The notes below the pieces were generated by a model that saw only the letters and a program-made list of their open reading frames with translations, searched no databases and was not told the origin of the DNA. A DNA stretch of 64,000 nt from Escarpia spicata (Eukaryota > Annelida > Polychaeta > Sabellida > Siboglinidae), in contig OZ023217.1 in the NCBI GenBank assembly GCA_963995525.1, forward strand, positions 27,889,587 through 27,953,586. Direction: 5' to 3'. This document shows positions 1 to 11,852 of the stretch, piece by piece. The position numbers and the translations under genes are program-made. Position 1 is the first letter of the stretch. Each line of letters opens with the position of its first letter.

Positions 1-87
1 TCAACATTTTCACCATTTGGACCATATAAATAGACATATTGTATTTGACTTATATCAAGTATGCTTGCCCTGATGAGTGTACATACA

Positions 88-825
88 CTTTTTTGTCCTT
101 TGGGCCAAAGGTCCAACGGACTTATGCCATCACTCTGTGACCGCCGTGCGCCGTCAGCTGCCATACCTCAGAAACCGTTCAGCAACTGTTTATCTAATTT
201 TGCATAGATGTATCTTACGGTACTGCCACTAGGCACGAGAATTCTGTATTTGATTGAATCATTCTAAGAGCCCCATAGGGCATCCCAGGGTCTCTGAAAC
301 TGGAAATTTTTTCACATTTTGCCTATTTTTTCAAAAACTCTTCAGTAACCTTTTCTCTGATTTTGCATAGACATTTCATGTGTGAGTTCCACTATACACA
401 AAAATCTGTATTTGATTGAATCATTCTAAAGGTGCCCCAAAATGCAAAATTTTCCTATTATTTCCTTCTGCTGGATAGTGGACTTTGCCCTATCTCTGAT
501 CACTGGGATGGGTGACTGGAGCGGCCTGGTGTCAAGAGATTATGCTGTAATCCTGTGTATTGGCCTGCCTTTGTTCCAATGTCAAACAAAATGCCTCCAT
601 GTGGGCTCAAGTATCAATGCAATATAAAGATATGATCTAGGATTAAAATAAAATAACTTAGGTATAAAATAATATATAAAATAAAATAACTTAGGTATAC
701 TCGAAAAGGTTAAAGCATATTTAGCCAACATTATAAGGAATATTATTCAGATGTTTTACTATACATGTTGCAGCTATTACTTCACTCCAATTCAATCAGT
801 ATTATGTCATTAATTGCTACTGTTT
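88..825 (+). repeat. Dispersed dimeric repeat, copy 1
   Basis: A repeat beginning near a palindromic CCTTTGGGCCAAAGG motif that recurs in the same orientation at 62585-63317. It contains two related halves of roughly 155-160 bp. Each half carries a 'tttgcatagac/tgt' segment followed by 'ctgtatttgattgaatcatt' and a CCCC-rich stretch. The two window copies share this dimer plus a 3' part ending 'cagatgttttactatacat'. No convincing ORF is present. It lies in an intron of the NDUFS2 gene. Family unknown. Confidence 0.75.
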
Positions 826-1886
826 TAAGTAAAAATGCATGCTATGTATATGTACATTGTAAACAAATAAAATTTTATTATAGTTCATCTCATTCTTCTT
901 TCCATTCTGGGGGAGGGTGGTAGGGGCATTGTGCACATTTTCTTAAACATCCTTTAACTGTGCTACATGCAAGATTACAACTTTCCTGCAAAGTTTCTAC
1001 AACCACCGGAAATCGGCCTAAATAGCAGAGTATCGGAATAAAATTCTACAGTATTTTTAATAACACATTAACTAATATATATAATCTTCACGAAACGTTC
1101 TACTCCAATATTTTATTTCCAGGTGTATCTTCACTGGCATGTATATAGTCTCCACTAAACATGTCAACATTTTACTTCCATCATAACTCTTAATGATCTG
1201 TAACTATGATTCACCAAAAACATTTAATTAATAATTATAAACTCACAATATAATCCAAATGACTTTGGCCCATTTTTTACTCAATCAGGCATCTCCAGTT
1301 TTGGCTGACTATATCAATACCTCAGTTTTATCATCCTCTTTATTGATGTCAAGACCGAGCTTTAACAGATCGTATCAGCAGACTTTGCACTGCTCTGGTT
1401 TTTTTGCCACAACTGTCTACAAGATGTAAATGCCAATTCCTTCAATGCTTCATTAAATCACTTCTGACGAGATGTTTCCCGAATGTTCATGAAGCACATA
1501 TACGTCCATCTTTAGAATGGCTATACTTCACATCTGAATGCTTGCCTCCATCACCACTGCTATCCTTTCTCCAATGTTTGAGTCACTCGGCAATCCCACA
1601 TGGTTGACCAAAATGTGTTTTATCCAACCCGGAATGACACACTGGGAAATGCCATTACAGGTAATGAGATGAGTGATGCCACCTGGCGGACAAAATGAAC
1701 ATTTGTGTTTTAACTCTAGGTGGCACCACTTTCACCCACATATCTGCGTATAAATTGGTACTTTATCTGAATGTTGGTGTACACTTATCGGTGTGTCTTA
1801 AAGATTTTGTAAGCATACAGTACATTTAATAGAACAAATATTGTATTTGAAAGTGTCACACTCACAGACTCATCATATTTTTTCAG
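826..1886. other. NDUFS2 intron sequence, nothing recognised
   Basis: AT-rich DNA between the dimeric repeat and the penultimate NDUFS2 exon. I see no exon, RNA gene or transposon end. The 67-codon ORF at 1404-1607 has no recognisable motif. Confidence 0.5.
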
Positions 1887-1944
1887 GCGGCCATTCACAA
1901 GCTGTCAAAAGGACACATGCTTGCTGATGTGGTTGCCATCATTG
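1887..1944 (+). CDS. NDUFS2: NDUFS2 penultimate exon
   Basis: 58 nt, 19 codons plus one base. The acceptor is tttcag|GCG and the donor ATTG|gtgagt. It encodes AAIHKLSKGHMLADVVAII with the next Gly split across the intron. Confidence 0.9.
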
Positions 1945-4900
1945 GTGAGTTTTGTTTTTTCCAGGTTTTACAGTTCATTTTGGTCAAGATTTGAGTAGGC
2001 AGGATTTTCCGGCCATTTGATTTATTTACCAAAAGTCTTGGGGAGGCTCAGCATTTTAAAACCTGAAGTTGGATCTGTTTTTTCTATGTCATTGTACAAA
2101 TAACATTACTAATGTAGTAGTGGTTAGCGTGTCTCGAGAGACGATGCTTGTTGTAGCTGCATTCATGTAGGTGAAATTCTGGCATGATGCCTCCCACGAC
2201 AAAGATAATAATGACACCTACAAATATGTCACTGGATGTATACAGCAATTTTAAAAACTTTTAAAATTATTGCAATGTGTATATGAATGTTGCTGCCGCT
2301 GCCATGCAGTTCTTTGGTGCCATAATATTTACATATTGTGTAGACCTACATAGAAGCAGTTTTGTTTTTGATCTTGACATTATTTTTGGCCACCTTTTTC
2401 CTCATGTAATGCAAGGTAACTAACTCGGCTGGTATTCTAATAAAACATTTAATTAATTGACACTGTTATTGAAAATGGCCGATTAATAACGTCATTGTTT
2501 TTCCACCCGATGTACAATCAAAATCCGTTTTGGCCGAGTTCAACCTGTCGTCCTGTATTGTGGCAAGTTCAATCCATGTTGTATTTGGGCGAGACCATCA
2601 AGAGCGTTAGATCGTGATGTTTTACGTAATTGCAAATGCCATCACACATTAGCACAAATGTGCCATTGTTTCAGTGGATGGCAAATAATATGGCTACCCT
2701 CAGGTCAATACAAATATGATCAAACAATAATACAGTGTATATATAGTATAGTATTGTAATGAAACAAAACTACACAGTGTCGTAGTATTACGCGCTTTAA
2801 TAGAACCTCATTATACTAGAGGTCAGAGTTCAGATGTTCACGTGTCAAAGGCTTTGATTAAACATTCATTCCTTCTAACGTGTCTTATAGTAAACTGTCA
2901 TGTAATAGCTATTATCAGTACATCCAAGCAACACAACAACATGGTGACAGCGGCGGGATCAAACTAAGGGCGGCGGTAACGTATTGACACTGAAATCGTG
3001 AACTTTGAATCAACTGACGAGTGAAAAATATGTCTTTATTCGCCGTGCCTGAAATTTGTTCAAAAGAATCATGCGCAACATGAATGACGTCACTCGACAG
3101 CCGCATCTGGGTCAAAGGTCACGTCACATGCAATTTGACAGCTACGTGTAAACAACAGAGACATTCAGCCTTCTGTAATTTTTACCGGGGCTCATAAAAG
3201 CAGCCTGGCTGGTAGTTTTAAGCTACACAATTTATAAGACACACAGCTAACACGCTACTAATAGGCGCGAATTGGCTAACAACAACAGCGAACATGGATC
3301 ATGTACCAAGAATGGATTGGTCAGTGGAAAATCAAGCAGAAACATTCAAGTTATTTAAACAACGAATAGCATTATACTTCGAAGCAAAGCGAATTGAGGA
3401 AGGAGAACAAGTAGTACACATTCTACTACAAGTCGGCGATGAAGGACTACGCCGATACAACTCTTGGAGCCTCACAGAAGAGGAAAGGAAAGATCCTACC
3501 AAGATATTCGCCAAATTCGTTGAACAACTTGAGCCGTGTGAAAACTATCGCATCAGCCGGTTACGACTTATGCACTACCGTCAAAGGCCAGAAGAAAACT
3601 TAGATTGTTTCATAAACAGATGCAAGCTGCTAGCTCTGAAATGCGAATTTCAAGATAACGAATTGAATGAGCGACTCATTGAACTGATCATAGCTGGTAC
3701 GCCAATTCCTGATTATCAGAAGGAATTGCTTGGAAAAAACAAGAACTACACACTGGACGAAGCAATTCAGTTGGGACGAGCGTATGAAGTGAGTGCCTCC
3801 CACATCCAGCAGATTCGTGACATGGGAACAGTGGCGACAACTGCGGTGCATAGCTTCAGACGTGGTGCAAACTCATCCGCCAGATGTCGCAACTGTGGTC
3901 AACAACACCCATTCAAACCGCGTGAAAGTTGTCCAGCGTTTGGAGTCGAGTGCAGAGCATGCGGCAGAATGAACCACTGGGCGAAATGTTGTCTGACTAA
4001 GAAAAAACAGCATGCCAACAACATCACGCCACAACAGCGCGAACGTTCGAAATACAGGAACAGGAATGAGCATCGGCAACGAAAACATTCGTATGCAAAC
4101 GAAAAGACAATTCATCAAATGCGTTCCAATGCACAGAACACTGACACACTTGAACAGTCATTTGATGCACTCAGTTTTCATGACGTGAAAGTGTCAGCAA
4201 TGTGTCTCGGGCAAAATAATCGCGACGAAGCCTATGCGCAGGAGCAAATTAAACTGAGCAATCGTCCTGGCATCCACAATTTGAGCCTGAAAGTGGACAC
4301 ATTTCGACGCATGTGTCCGGACAAGTTAAATGCTGAGGGATTCCCCGTTGATAACATCGTCGCAGTAGCAAGAGGCGCACGATTGACGGCGTACAATGGC
4401 ACGTCCATCACATGCCATGGCGTGGTTAACATTTCATGCAGCTACCACAAGTCGGCATGGGGTGACACTCGGTTCTACATCGTTGATGTAACCGGCCCTG
4501 CAGTGATTGGTCTTCAGTCGTGTGAAAAGTTGAAGCTGGTGACTCTACATTGCACCATCACGACGCACTCCGCAACAGAAGATATACCTGCAACGGGACA
4601 ATCAGCTGTCACGAGCACAGCCTCTATAAACAGCGTTGATGACCTCACTAGAATGTATCCAGAATAGTTTGACAGAATCGGCTGTTTTCCTGGTGAAGTG
4701 AAGTTGGTGGTGGATCCTGCAGTTCCTCCTCGCGTAAATCCTCCAAGAAAGACACCAATTGCGCTAAAAGATGCTATCAAAAGCAGTCTTGACTCCATGG
4801 TGGAAAATGACGTCATACGCAAAGTGCACGAGAATGAGCCAACAGAGTGGGTCTCAAGCCTGGCATATGCAAAGAAAAAAGATGGGAGCCTAAGAATATG

Positions 4901-7762
4901 TTTGGACCCCAAGTTCTTGAATCAGGCACTGAAGAGACCGCACCACAAAACTCCTACGTTGGAAGAACTTAATCACAAGTTCACAGGAGCAAGATATTTC
5001 TCCAAACTTGACGCCAAAGCCGGATACTGGGGTGTCCAGCTTCACAAGGACTCTCAACTCCTCACTACGTTTCAATCTCCTTACGGTCGATATGCCTTCA
5101 AGCGACTTCCATTCGGTTTGTCTGCATCACAAGACATCTTTCAATCCAGGATGGACATGATTCTCGAGCAGTGTGATGGAGCAGAAGGAATCGCTGACGA
5201 CGTGGTGGTTTACGGTGCCACAGAAGATGAACATGACAGAAATCTTCATCAACTCATGAACATTGCGTCGAGGAACGGGCTTGTCTTCAATTCCAGCATG
5301 TGCCTGATCAAGGAGAGCAGTGTCAGTTTCTTTGGCCTCATCTACGGCATTGATGGCATCAAACCTGATCCGGACAGGACCGCGATTTGCAAGACATACC
5401 ACCACCTCGAGACAAGAAAGAGCTTCAGCAGTTTCTTGGACTCATGACCTTCTTGAGCCCATTCATACCAAACTTGGCTGACAAGGCTTCAATGCTTCGA
5501 GATCTACTGAAAGAAGACAGCATGTTCATGTGGAAACCGCACCATCAAAGTTGCTTCGATGGTATGAAACATCTTGTCACCTCAAGGTCAAGTCTTCAAT
5601 ACTTGTGTGGTGTAATCCAACCGGTGGCATACGCATCGAAGAGTCTATCAACCGCAGAGAAACGATATGCCTGCATTGAACGAGAGTTGCTAGCCATTGT
5701 TTTTGGCACACAACGGTTCCACACGTACCTATACGGACGCAAGTTCAAGGTCGTCACGGACCACCAGCCTCTCGTTGCGATCATCCAGAAAGGTCTTGTC
5801 AACTCTCCACCGCGACTACAAAGAATGCTCCTCAAACTGCAAGGGTATGACATGGAAGTTGAATACCAACAAGGAAAGGACATTGTCCTTGCGGACACCC
5901 TCTCACGTCTTCTAAGTACGCACAACACAGAAACGATCGACCTTGACGTTCGTGTTGACTTCGTCCGATTCTCTGATGAACGCATCCAATAGCTGAGGAA
6001 CAAGACGAAGGCTGATCCAGTTCTCCAAGCACTCTCAGAAACGATCGTGACTGGATGGCCCGAAGCAATAAAGGAGTTACCAACTAGCATCCGTTCATAC
6101 TGGTCGTTCCGCGATGAACTCTCCTTGGAAGATGGTATCCTACTGAAAGGAACACGAGTCGTCATTCCTGAGAGCATGCAGACATTCATACTGGAGAAAC
6201 TACACTATGGTCACCTCGGCATAGAGAAGACGAGACTCGGAGCAAAAGACTCTGTGTATTGGATCAACACCAATCATGACATTGAGACTACAGTCAAGTC
6301 GTGTGACATCTGTCAAGAACACCAACCAGCGCAGCAGCACGAGACGCTACAGCCGCACGAAGTACCGAGTAGACCTTGGGAAGTGGTTGGTACAGACATG
6401 TTCTTCTTCAACGACGCAGACTGGCTCATCATTGCGGACTACTATTCAAAATTTGCCATCGTGCGCAAAATGCCGAAGCCATGTCTAAGCTCAACCGTCG
6501 TTTCTGTCACAAAGCAGATCTTCAGCGAGACAGGCGTTCCTATGCGTGTCGTGTCGGACAATGGCCCGCATTTCGCCAGTGCATGCTACACAGATCTGTC
6601 AAAGAAGATGGCATTCCAACATGTAACGTCTTCGCCGAGGTATCCACGCTCAAATGGCTTCATCGAATGCCAAATCCAAACCGTGAAGCATGTCATGAAG
6701 AAGGCGAGGCAAAGTGGGCAGGAGCTCGACTTGGCGCTACTGTGTCTGCGAACAACACCAATTGACAGCAAACTTCCAAGTCCAGCAGAGCTCCTCAATG
6801 GTCGCAAAATACAGTCAACACTTCTGACGAAAATCGTTGACATACGCCAAGATCAGGACGATATGAGAACGAGGCTACAAGAGCGACAGGACAGGATGAC
6901 GTTTCAGCACGATCAACACGCAAGAGATCTCCCGCCTCTGCACAACGGTCAAGAAGTTCGCTTCCGTGATCAAGACGGCCGGTGGAGGCCTGCTACGGTC
7001 CTTGACAAAACACCGAATCCAAGATCGTACATTCTCACGACACCGAGCACAAGCACTATCCGAAGAAACAGAAATCAAATCCGAGACAACTCGACTCACC
7101 CGATCGTCAGGAGAGTATCGTTTGCCAGTCCGACTACAGTCCAGCCCGCTCCAGCTGTTGTGGATTCAACTACTCCCAAGAAGACTACAGACGGCTCGGC
7201 TGAGAACATTGTTCAAAATAATACAACTGGACTATATGTGACCCGCTCTGGTCGTCATATTAAGCAGCCTCAGCATTATGCATGAATAGATACAAAGACT
7301 GTAAGCAAGACATACTGTATAGCTTATATTAGAGTTAAATCTATTGCATGTTGTTCTTTTATAAGTTTACAGTTATTTCAGAGACTATAACAAGTTACTT
7401 TGAGTAAGTCATAATCTCTTCTTTTGTAAAAAAAAAAAGGAGATGTCATAGTATTACGCGCTTTAATAGAACCTCATTATACTAGAGGTCAGAGTTCAGA
7501 TGTTCACGTGTCAAAGGCTTTGATTAAACATTCATTCCTTCTAACGTGTCTTATAGTAAACTGTCATGTAATAGCTATTATCAGTACATCCAAGTAACAC
7601 AACAACACACAGTCCATTACATTATGTGGCTAAAATATGTACATAGTAAATGGCCATTCAGATTGACTGGTGGTTCACAAATGTCTCCATGGTGCTGATC
7701 TTGTTGTTAAATGTATGCTTGCAGGTACACTGGATGTCGTGTTTGGTGAAGTTGATCGCTGA
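1887..7762 (+). CDS. NDUFS2: NDUFS2, complex I 49-kDa subunit, C-terminal two exons (5' part outside window)
   Basis: C-terminal end of the NADH:ubiquinone oxidoreductase 49-kDa subunit (bacterial NuoD), a nuclear-encoded mitochondrial matrix-arm protein next to the quinone site. Exon 1887-1944 follows a 'tttttcag' acceptor, reads KLSKGHMLADVVAIIG and ends one base into a codon before gtgagt. Exon 7725-7762 follows a 'ttgcag' acceptor, completes that codon and reads TLDVVFGEVDR then TGA. The pairing of KGHMLADVVAIIG with a (T/Q)(L/D)..VFGEVDR carboxy terminus is diagnostic for this family from memory. Thirty-one residues are visible; earlier exons must lie left of the window. The last intron is 5.78 kb, of which 4.83 kb is a retrotransposon, so the original intron was under 1 kb. 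The insertion leaves both splice sites and phase intact. Confidence 0.93.
2778..2941 (+). repeat. 5' LTR of gypsy-type element
   Basis: 164 bp, TGTCGTAG...AACAACA. It differs from the 3' LTR only at the fifth base (G versus A) and in CAAGCAACAC versus CAAGTAACAC. CACAG precedes it. Confidence 0.95.
2942..2959 (+). other. Candidate primer binding site
   Basis: TGGTGACAGCGGCGGGAT begins at the first base after the left LTR, and a leading TGG is the usual complement of a tRNA CCA end. I cannot assign the tRNA. Confidence 0.6.
3294..4667 (+). pseudogene. Gag plus protease remnant of the gypsy-type element
   Basis: 457 codons. The N-terminal half resembles a Ty3/gypsy Gag capsid, with the segment FEAKRIEEGEQVVHILLQVG and a following helical region. 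A cysteine/histidine cluster near residues 198-234 (CRNCGQQHPF, then CRACGRMNHWAKCC) is a zinc-knuckle array that would bind the element RNA. Residues from about 330 on match a retropepsin region, but the catalytic D-T/S-G motif is absent: VDT is followed at once by FRRMCPDKL. That indicates loss of the active-site loop. The frame ends at TAG 4665-4667. The RT region continues in the same frame, so this TAG is probably a premature stop inside a single gag-pol frame. Confidence 0.85.
4668..5390 (+). pseudogene. Reverse transcriptase region of the gypsy-type element
   Basis: Same frame as the Gag region after the TAG at 4665. Recognisable RT blocks include FSKLDAKAGYWGVQL (first catalytic Asp), LPFGLSASQDIFQ and GIADDVVVYG (the x-x-DD catalytic pair). 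It would copy element RNA into cDNA inside Gag particles. Just after KPDPDR the match moves to another frame near 5385-5390, consistent with a one-base indel, and the original frame then stops at 5445-5447. The catalytic aspartates are present, but the protein cannot be made as one piece. Confidence 0.88.
5387..5992 (+). pseudogene. RT thumb and RNase H region of the gypsy-type element
   Basis: A shifted frame continues with DKKELQQFLGLMTFLSPFIP, then the RNase H domain: ERELLAIVFGTQRFHTYLYG, TDHQPL and ADTLSRL. The expected N-terminal RNase H strand with the first catalytic Asp (usually a VDAS-type motif) is absent: SSLQYL runs directly into CGVIQPVAYASKSL. RNase H would therefore be inactive. 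The frame ends at TAG 5990-5992, and the match resumes in the same frame right after it. Confidence 0.85.
5993..7285 (+). pseudogene. Integrase region of the gypsy-type element
   Basis: Continues in the RNase H frame after TAG 5990. It shows the zinc-binding H-H and C-x2-C cluster (LHYGHLG and CDICQ) and the integrase catalytic core with Asp in VVGTDMFFF, Asp in VVSDNGPHF and Glu in NGFIECQIQ. A basic tail follows to TGA at 7283-7285. The integrase would insert element cDNA into chromosomes. This is the best preserved domain, with all three catalytic acidic residues visible and 412 codons open from the first downstream ATG at 6047. Confidence 0.88.
7428..7443 (+). other. Polypurine tract
   Basis: Eleven A followed by GGAGA, directly abutting the 3' LTR. 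This is the expected plus-strand priming site. Confidence 0.8.
7444..7607 (+). repeat. 3' LTR of gypsy-type element
   Basis: 164 bp copy of the left LTR with two differences. It is followed by the CACAG target duplication at 7608-7612. Confidence 0.95.
7725..7762 (+). CDS. NDUFS2: NDUFS2 terminal coding exon
   Basis: Follows cttgcag, completes a Gly codon, encodes TLDVVFGEVDR and stops at TGA (7760-7762). It starts only 113 bp after the retrotransposon's right target-site duplication. Confidence 0.92.
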
Positions 7763-8032
7763 GTCGGCAGCTTCAACTGCTAGTGTTGCTGTCTTGCAAG
7801 TATTGTATGATGACACTTCACTTGGACTACGACTGTTTACAAACAAAATTACAACTGTTTGTTGTGGACTTTTCTTATTTATATCATGGCCACAGGTTAT
7901 TTAAGCTTAGTTTAAAACAAAGCTACTTGTGGCGGCAATCAGGTCATGTGATTTGTGATTCCATTGGAACAGTTAGTCAATCAGTGACAAGTGCCAGTAT
8001 TGGCTTTGTGTGGACACTACTGTTGCTTAGTG

Positions 8033-8038
8033 AATAAA
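8033..8038 (+). terminator. Poly(A) signal candidate for NDUFS2
   Basis: AATAAA 270 bp after the NDUFS2 stop codon, the first good signal downstream. Confidence 0.5.
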
Positions 8039-8775
8039 TAATTATAGATATCCTGTGGTTGCAGTTGTATGTTAGTAGACATGAATGCACGCCAGAGTAG
8101 TTGACTTTTGCATGCAAGCTAACAGTTCCCAACAGGACTTTGGTAATAGTAATATGTAATAGTAATGATTACAAATAGTCCAATAATAGTAATTGTAATA
8201 GGTTGAACAAAACACAATCTACTTGTAATAGGAAACAATTGCTATTTACTATTGCTGCATGGCCAAAGGGATTCAATGGTGCTTTATTATCCTGTTCTCA
8301 TGCCATCAATTGTTTTTATAGTGATTCTCTTTTCACACAAGCCTGTGGGTTTAGTGGCTACCTGCACATTACTGAGCCTAAACTACCACAGATGTGAAAA
8401 ACGTCCTGATGTATTTGTACTTGAGCCAGTAATTAACAGTCCACCAACCGGCAGTAGAGCAGTACGGTTTAAATATGCTGATTATAATCCACTTTTAGTG
8501 ACACAGAATATTGCTCTCATCTTTCATTCCAGTAAGGTAAAGTCATAAAATGAAAAATATGTTCTATCCTTAGACAGTGTAGTTAGTAGATAATAATCAC
8601 TAAGTAAATATTATATTCATGCATACTAGTACTATAAATACTTCCAAAATAATTTCCTTCCTTTTTAGCACCACAAATGAGATGACAGGGTGTGCAAATA
8701 AATTAAACATTATTCACTCTAAATTACCTGTATACCTTTCAACTACTGCACTTCGAAATCCAGGAGAATTGCAGG
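8039..8775. other. Intergenic, nothing recognised
   Basis: AT-rich sequence with 'taatagtaat' runs near 8140-8225. Short ORFs at 8203-8548 and 8619-8831 have no recognisable motif. Confidence 0.4.
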
Positions 8776-10745
8776 CTCACCAAAACTACAACTACACCTA
8801 TCCTTTAACACCTCCAACTGCACCCCCTTGAGGCTCACTAAAAACTTCCCAAATACACCCTGTTTGGGACCACCAACTGCACCCCCTTGAGGCTCACTAA
8901 AAACTTCCCAAATACACCCTGCTTGGGATCACCAACTGCAACCCCTTGAGGCTCACTGAAAACTTCCCAAATACACCTTGCTTGGGACCACCAACTGCAC
9001 CTCCTTGAGGTTCACTAAAAATTTCCCAAATACACCCTGCTTGGGATCACCAACTGCACCTCCTTGAGGCTCACTAAACACTTCCCAAATATACCCTGCT
9101 TGGGATCACCAACTGCACCTCCTTGAGGCTCACTAAAAACTTCTCAAATACATCCTGCTTGGGATCACCAACTGCACCTCCTTGAGGCTTACTAAAAACT
9201 TCCCAAATATACCCTGCTTGGGATCACCAACTGCACCTCCTTGAGGCTCACTAAAAACTTCCCAAATACACCCTGCTTGGGATAACCAACTGCACCAACT
9301 TGAGGCTCACTAAAAACTTCCCAAATACACCCTGCTTGGGACCACGAACTGCACCTCCTTGAGGCTCACTAAAAACTTCTCAAATACACCCTGCTTGGGA
9401 TCACCAACTGCACCAACTTGAGGCTCACTAAAAACTTCCCAAATACACCCTGCTTGGGATAACCAACTGCACCTACTTGAGGCTCACTAAAAACTTCCCA
9501 AATACACCCTGCTTGGGACCACGAACTGCACCTCCTTGAGGCTCACTAAAAACTTCTCAAATATACGCTGCTTGGGATCACCAACTGCACCTCCTTGAGG
9601 CTCACTAAAAACTTCTCAAATACACCCTGCTTGGGATCACCAACTGCACCTCCTTGAGGCTTACTAAAAACTTCCCAAATATACCCTGCTTGTGATCACC
9701 AACTGCACCTCCTTGAGGCTCACTAAAAACTTCCCAAATACACCCTGCTTGGGATAACCAACTGCACCAACTTGAGGTTCACTAAAAACTTCCCAAATAC
9801 ACCCTGCTTGGGATAACCAACTGCACCTCCTTGAGGCTCACTAAAAACTTCCCAAATATACTCTGCTTGGGATCACCAACTGCACCTCCTTGAGGCTCAC
9901 TAAAAACTTCCCAAATACACCCTGCTTGGGATAACCAACTGCACCAACTTGAGGCTCACTAAAAACTTCCCAAATACACCCTGCTTGGGACCACGAACTG
10001 CACCTCCTTGAGGCTCACTAAAAACTTCCCAAATATACCCTACTTGGGACCACAAACTGCACCTCCTTGAGGCTCACTAAAAACTTCCCAAATACACCCT
10101 GCTTGGGACCACGAACTGCACCTCCTTGAGGCTCACTAAAAACTTCCCAAATATACCCTACTTGGGACCACAAACTGCACCTCCTTGAGGCTCACTAAAA
10201 ACTTCCCAAATACACCCTGCTTGGGACCACCAACTGCACCTCCTTGAGGCTCACTAAAACCTCCGAAATACACCCTGCTTGGAACCACCAAGTGCACCTT
10301 CTTGAGGCTCACTAAAATGTCCCAAGTACACCCTGCTTGGGACCACCAAGTGCACCTCCTTGAGACTCGCTAAAAACCTGCCAAGTACACCCTGCTTGTG
10401 ACCACCAAGTGCACCTCCTTGAGGCTCAATAAAAACCACCCAACTACACCCTGCTTGTGACCACCAAGTGCACCTCCTTGAGGCTCAATAAAAACCACCC
10501 AAGTACACCCTGCTTGTGACCACCAAGTGCACCTCCTTGAGGCTCAATAAAAACCACTCAATTACACCCTGCTTGGGACCACCAACTGCACCTCCTTGAG
10601 GCTCACTAAAAACCTACCAGGTGCACCCTGCTTGATACCACTAATTGCACCTCCTTGAGGATCACCAAAAACCTTCCAAGTGCACACAACTTGGGACCAC
10701 CAATTGCATCTCCTTAAAGGTCACTGAAAACCTCTAACTGCACCA
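8776..10745. repeat. 59-bp minisatellite array (about 33 units)
   Basis: Head-to-tail repeats of a 59-bp unit typified by 'ctccttgaggctcactaaaa', then 'acttcccaaatacaccctgc' and a 'ttgggaccaccaactgcac' segment. Variants (caccaacttgag, ccacgaactg, gggataacca) recur in the same order at about 9240-9560 and 9720-10020, so blocks of units were duplicated together. Units become more diverged after 10250. Because 59 is not a multiple of 3, the ORFs inside it are chance. No unique spacers separate the units, so it is not a CRISPR. Confidence 0.95.
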
Positions 10746-11348
10746 CCCTTTCACAACACTCCAACTGCCGATTAAAGCCTACAATCCTGGAGATTTACAT
10801 ATTTCCAGGAGAGAGACCGATCATTATACTGACCATGTCGTACATATATACTGGGTAACTCAAAATAAGTGTTGTGTTTTTAATGCATTGCCAATTTGGT
10901 TGATTAGAGCCGAATATAGAAAGTGGTGAGTAGAGGAGACAGACTTACATAAAAGGCAAGTAGGTGTAATAATATTGGTGATTTTAAAGGAGTACACCAT
11001 ATTATCCCAATTTTTAGCTGGATTTGTTTAATTTTTCCACACTATCTGTAGACAACTTTCACAATCTTGGAACTTTGCTGACAACGTGAACAATCATTTG
11101 AAGACTCGCGTAAAATTCCACATTGTACGTAATGCATCACTTGACAGTACATGCTAGTAACATAATATATTGGGGAAAGCCGGGCGTAACTGCATAACTA
11201 ACGGAAACATGTAGTAAAAAGTTTGCGCAATGCAGCTGCCCAAAATTTTTGTGGTTTCATCCAATCAAAATGTCGCTTTCCTACAAATGTTAACGCATCT
11301 AGTTATTATGCTATTATATTCGTAACTAATGGGGAGATTGTTTTACAG
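10746..11348. other. Intergenic, nothing recognised
   Basis: AT-rich DNA between the minisatellite and the hAT-like element. No gene or repeat boundary identified. Confidence 0.4.
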
Positions 11349-11750
11349 CAGCGGTTCTTAATCCCTGGGTCGCGACACCACCAAGCCATTTTGAGTGGGT
11401 TGCCAAGAGTTTCCAGTGATTTTCTGAGCTTTCCTTTATTGTCCCTCTTGCCTATTATACCAGATGAATGACAGACAAATAATGTATGCCAAATATTACA
11501 TGAATTTGAAATTTATATAGTTTTATAATAGCAGGGTTCTTCAGATTTGCATGACATTTGGCTAAATTGTTTTATCTCACATGCATGTAGTACGGGGATG
11601 TCATATTCTGTTTAAAGTTCATTAGCGTAATATAGTTCGAACATTGTTGACATTGTACGAACTTTCCGACTCCGTCTGCCATCTTTGATTTAGATTCGCA
11701 ACTGGTGCATGTTCTCTTTATACATAGTAGTCATGGGGCTTAATCATAAA

Positions 11751-11852
11751 ATTGTTCACATCGTTCTACAAGCACCATTTTTAGACCAGCACTATATATG
11801 GCCATGACATCTCATTTTTTCGCGAAAGCCAAGCTGGGTCCCTGCTGTGGCG
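11751..11852. repeat. Subterminal inverted repeat, left arm
   Basis: Pairs with 15442-15543 in reverse complement. Shared blocks include 'attgttcacatc', 'atatggccatgac' and 'tcattttttcgcg'. Confidence 0.8.

Larger units (their letters stand above)
2778..7607 (+). mobile_element. Ty3/gypsy-type LTR retrotransposon, complete but defective
   Basis: A full-length 4830-bp element. Two 164-bp LTRs (2778-2941 and 7444-7607) begin TGTC and end AACA and differ at two positions by eye. They are flanked by the 5-bp duplication CACAG (2773-2777 and 7608-7612). A primer-binding-site candidate follows the left LTR directly and a purine tract precedes the right LTR. Coding order is Gag with zinc knuckle, protease remnant, reverse transcriptase, RNase H, integrase, the Ty3/gypsy order. 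The reading frame is broken by two TAG codons and one frameshift, and parts of the protease and RNase H are missing. It lies sense to NDUFS2 in the last intron. Confidence 0.95.

Noticed and set aside
4514..6189. Antisense ORFs of 132 and 197 codons
   Set aside because: Opposite-strand shadows of the retrotransposon pol region.
8776..10745. CRISPR-like regular array
   Set aside because: The whole 59-bp unit repeats without unique spacers, and the sequence is eukaryotic; it is a minisatellite.
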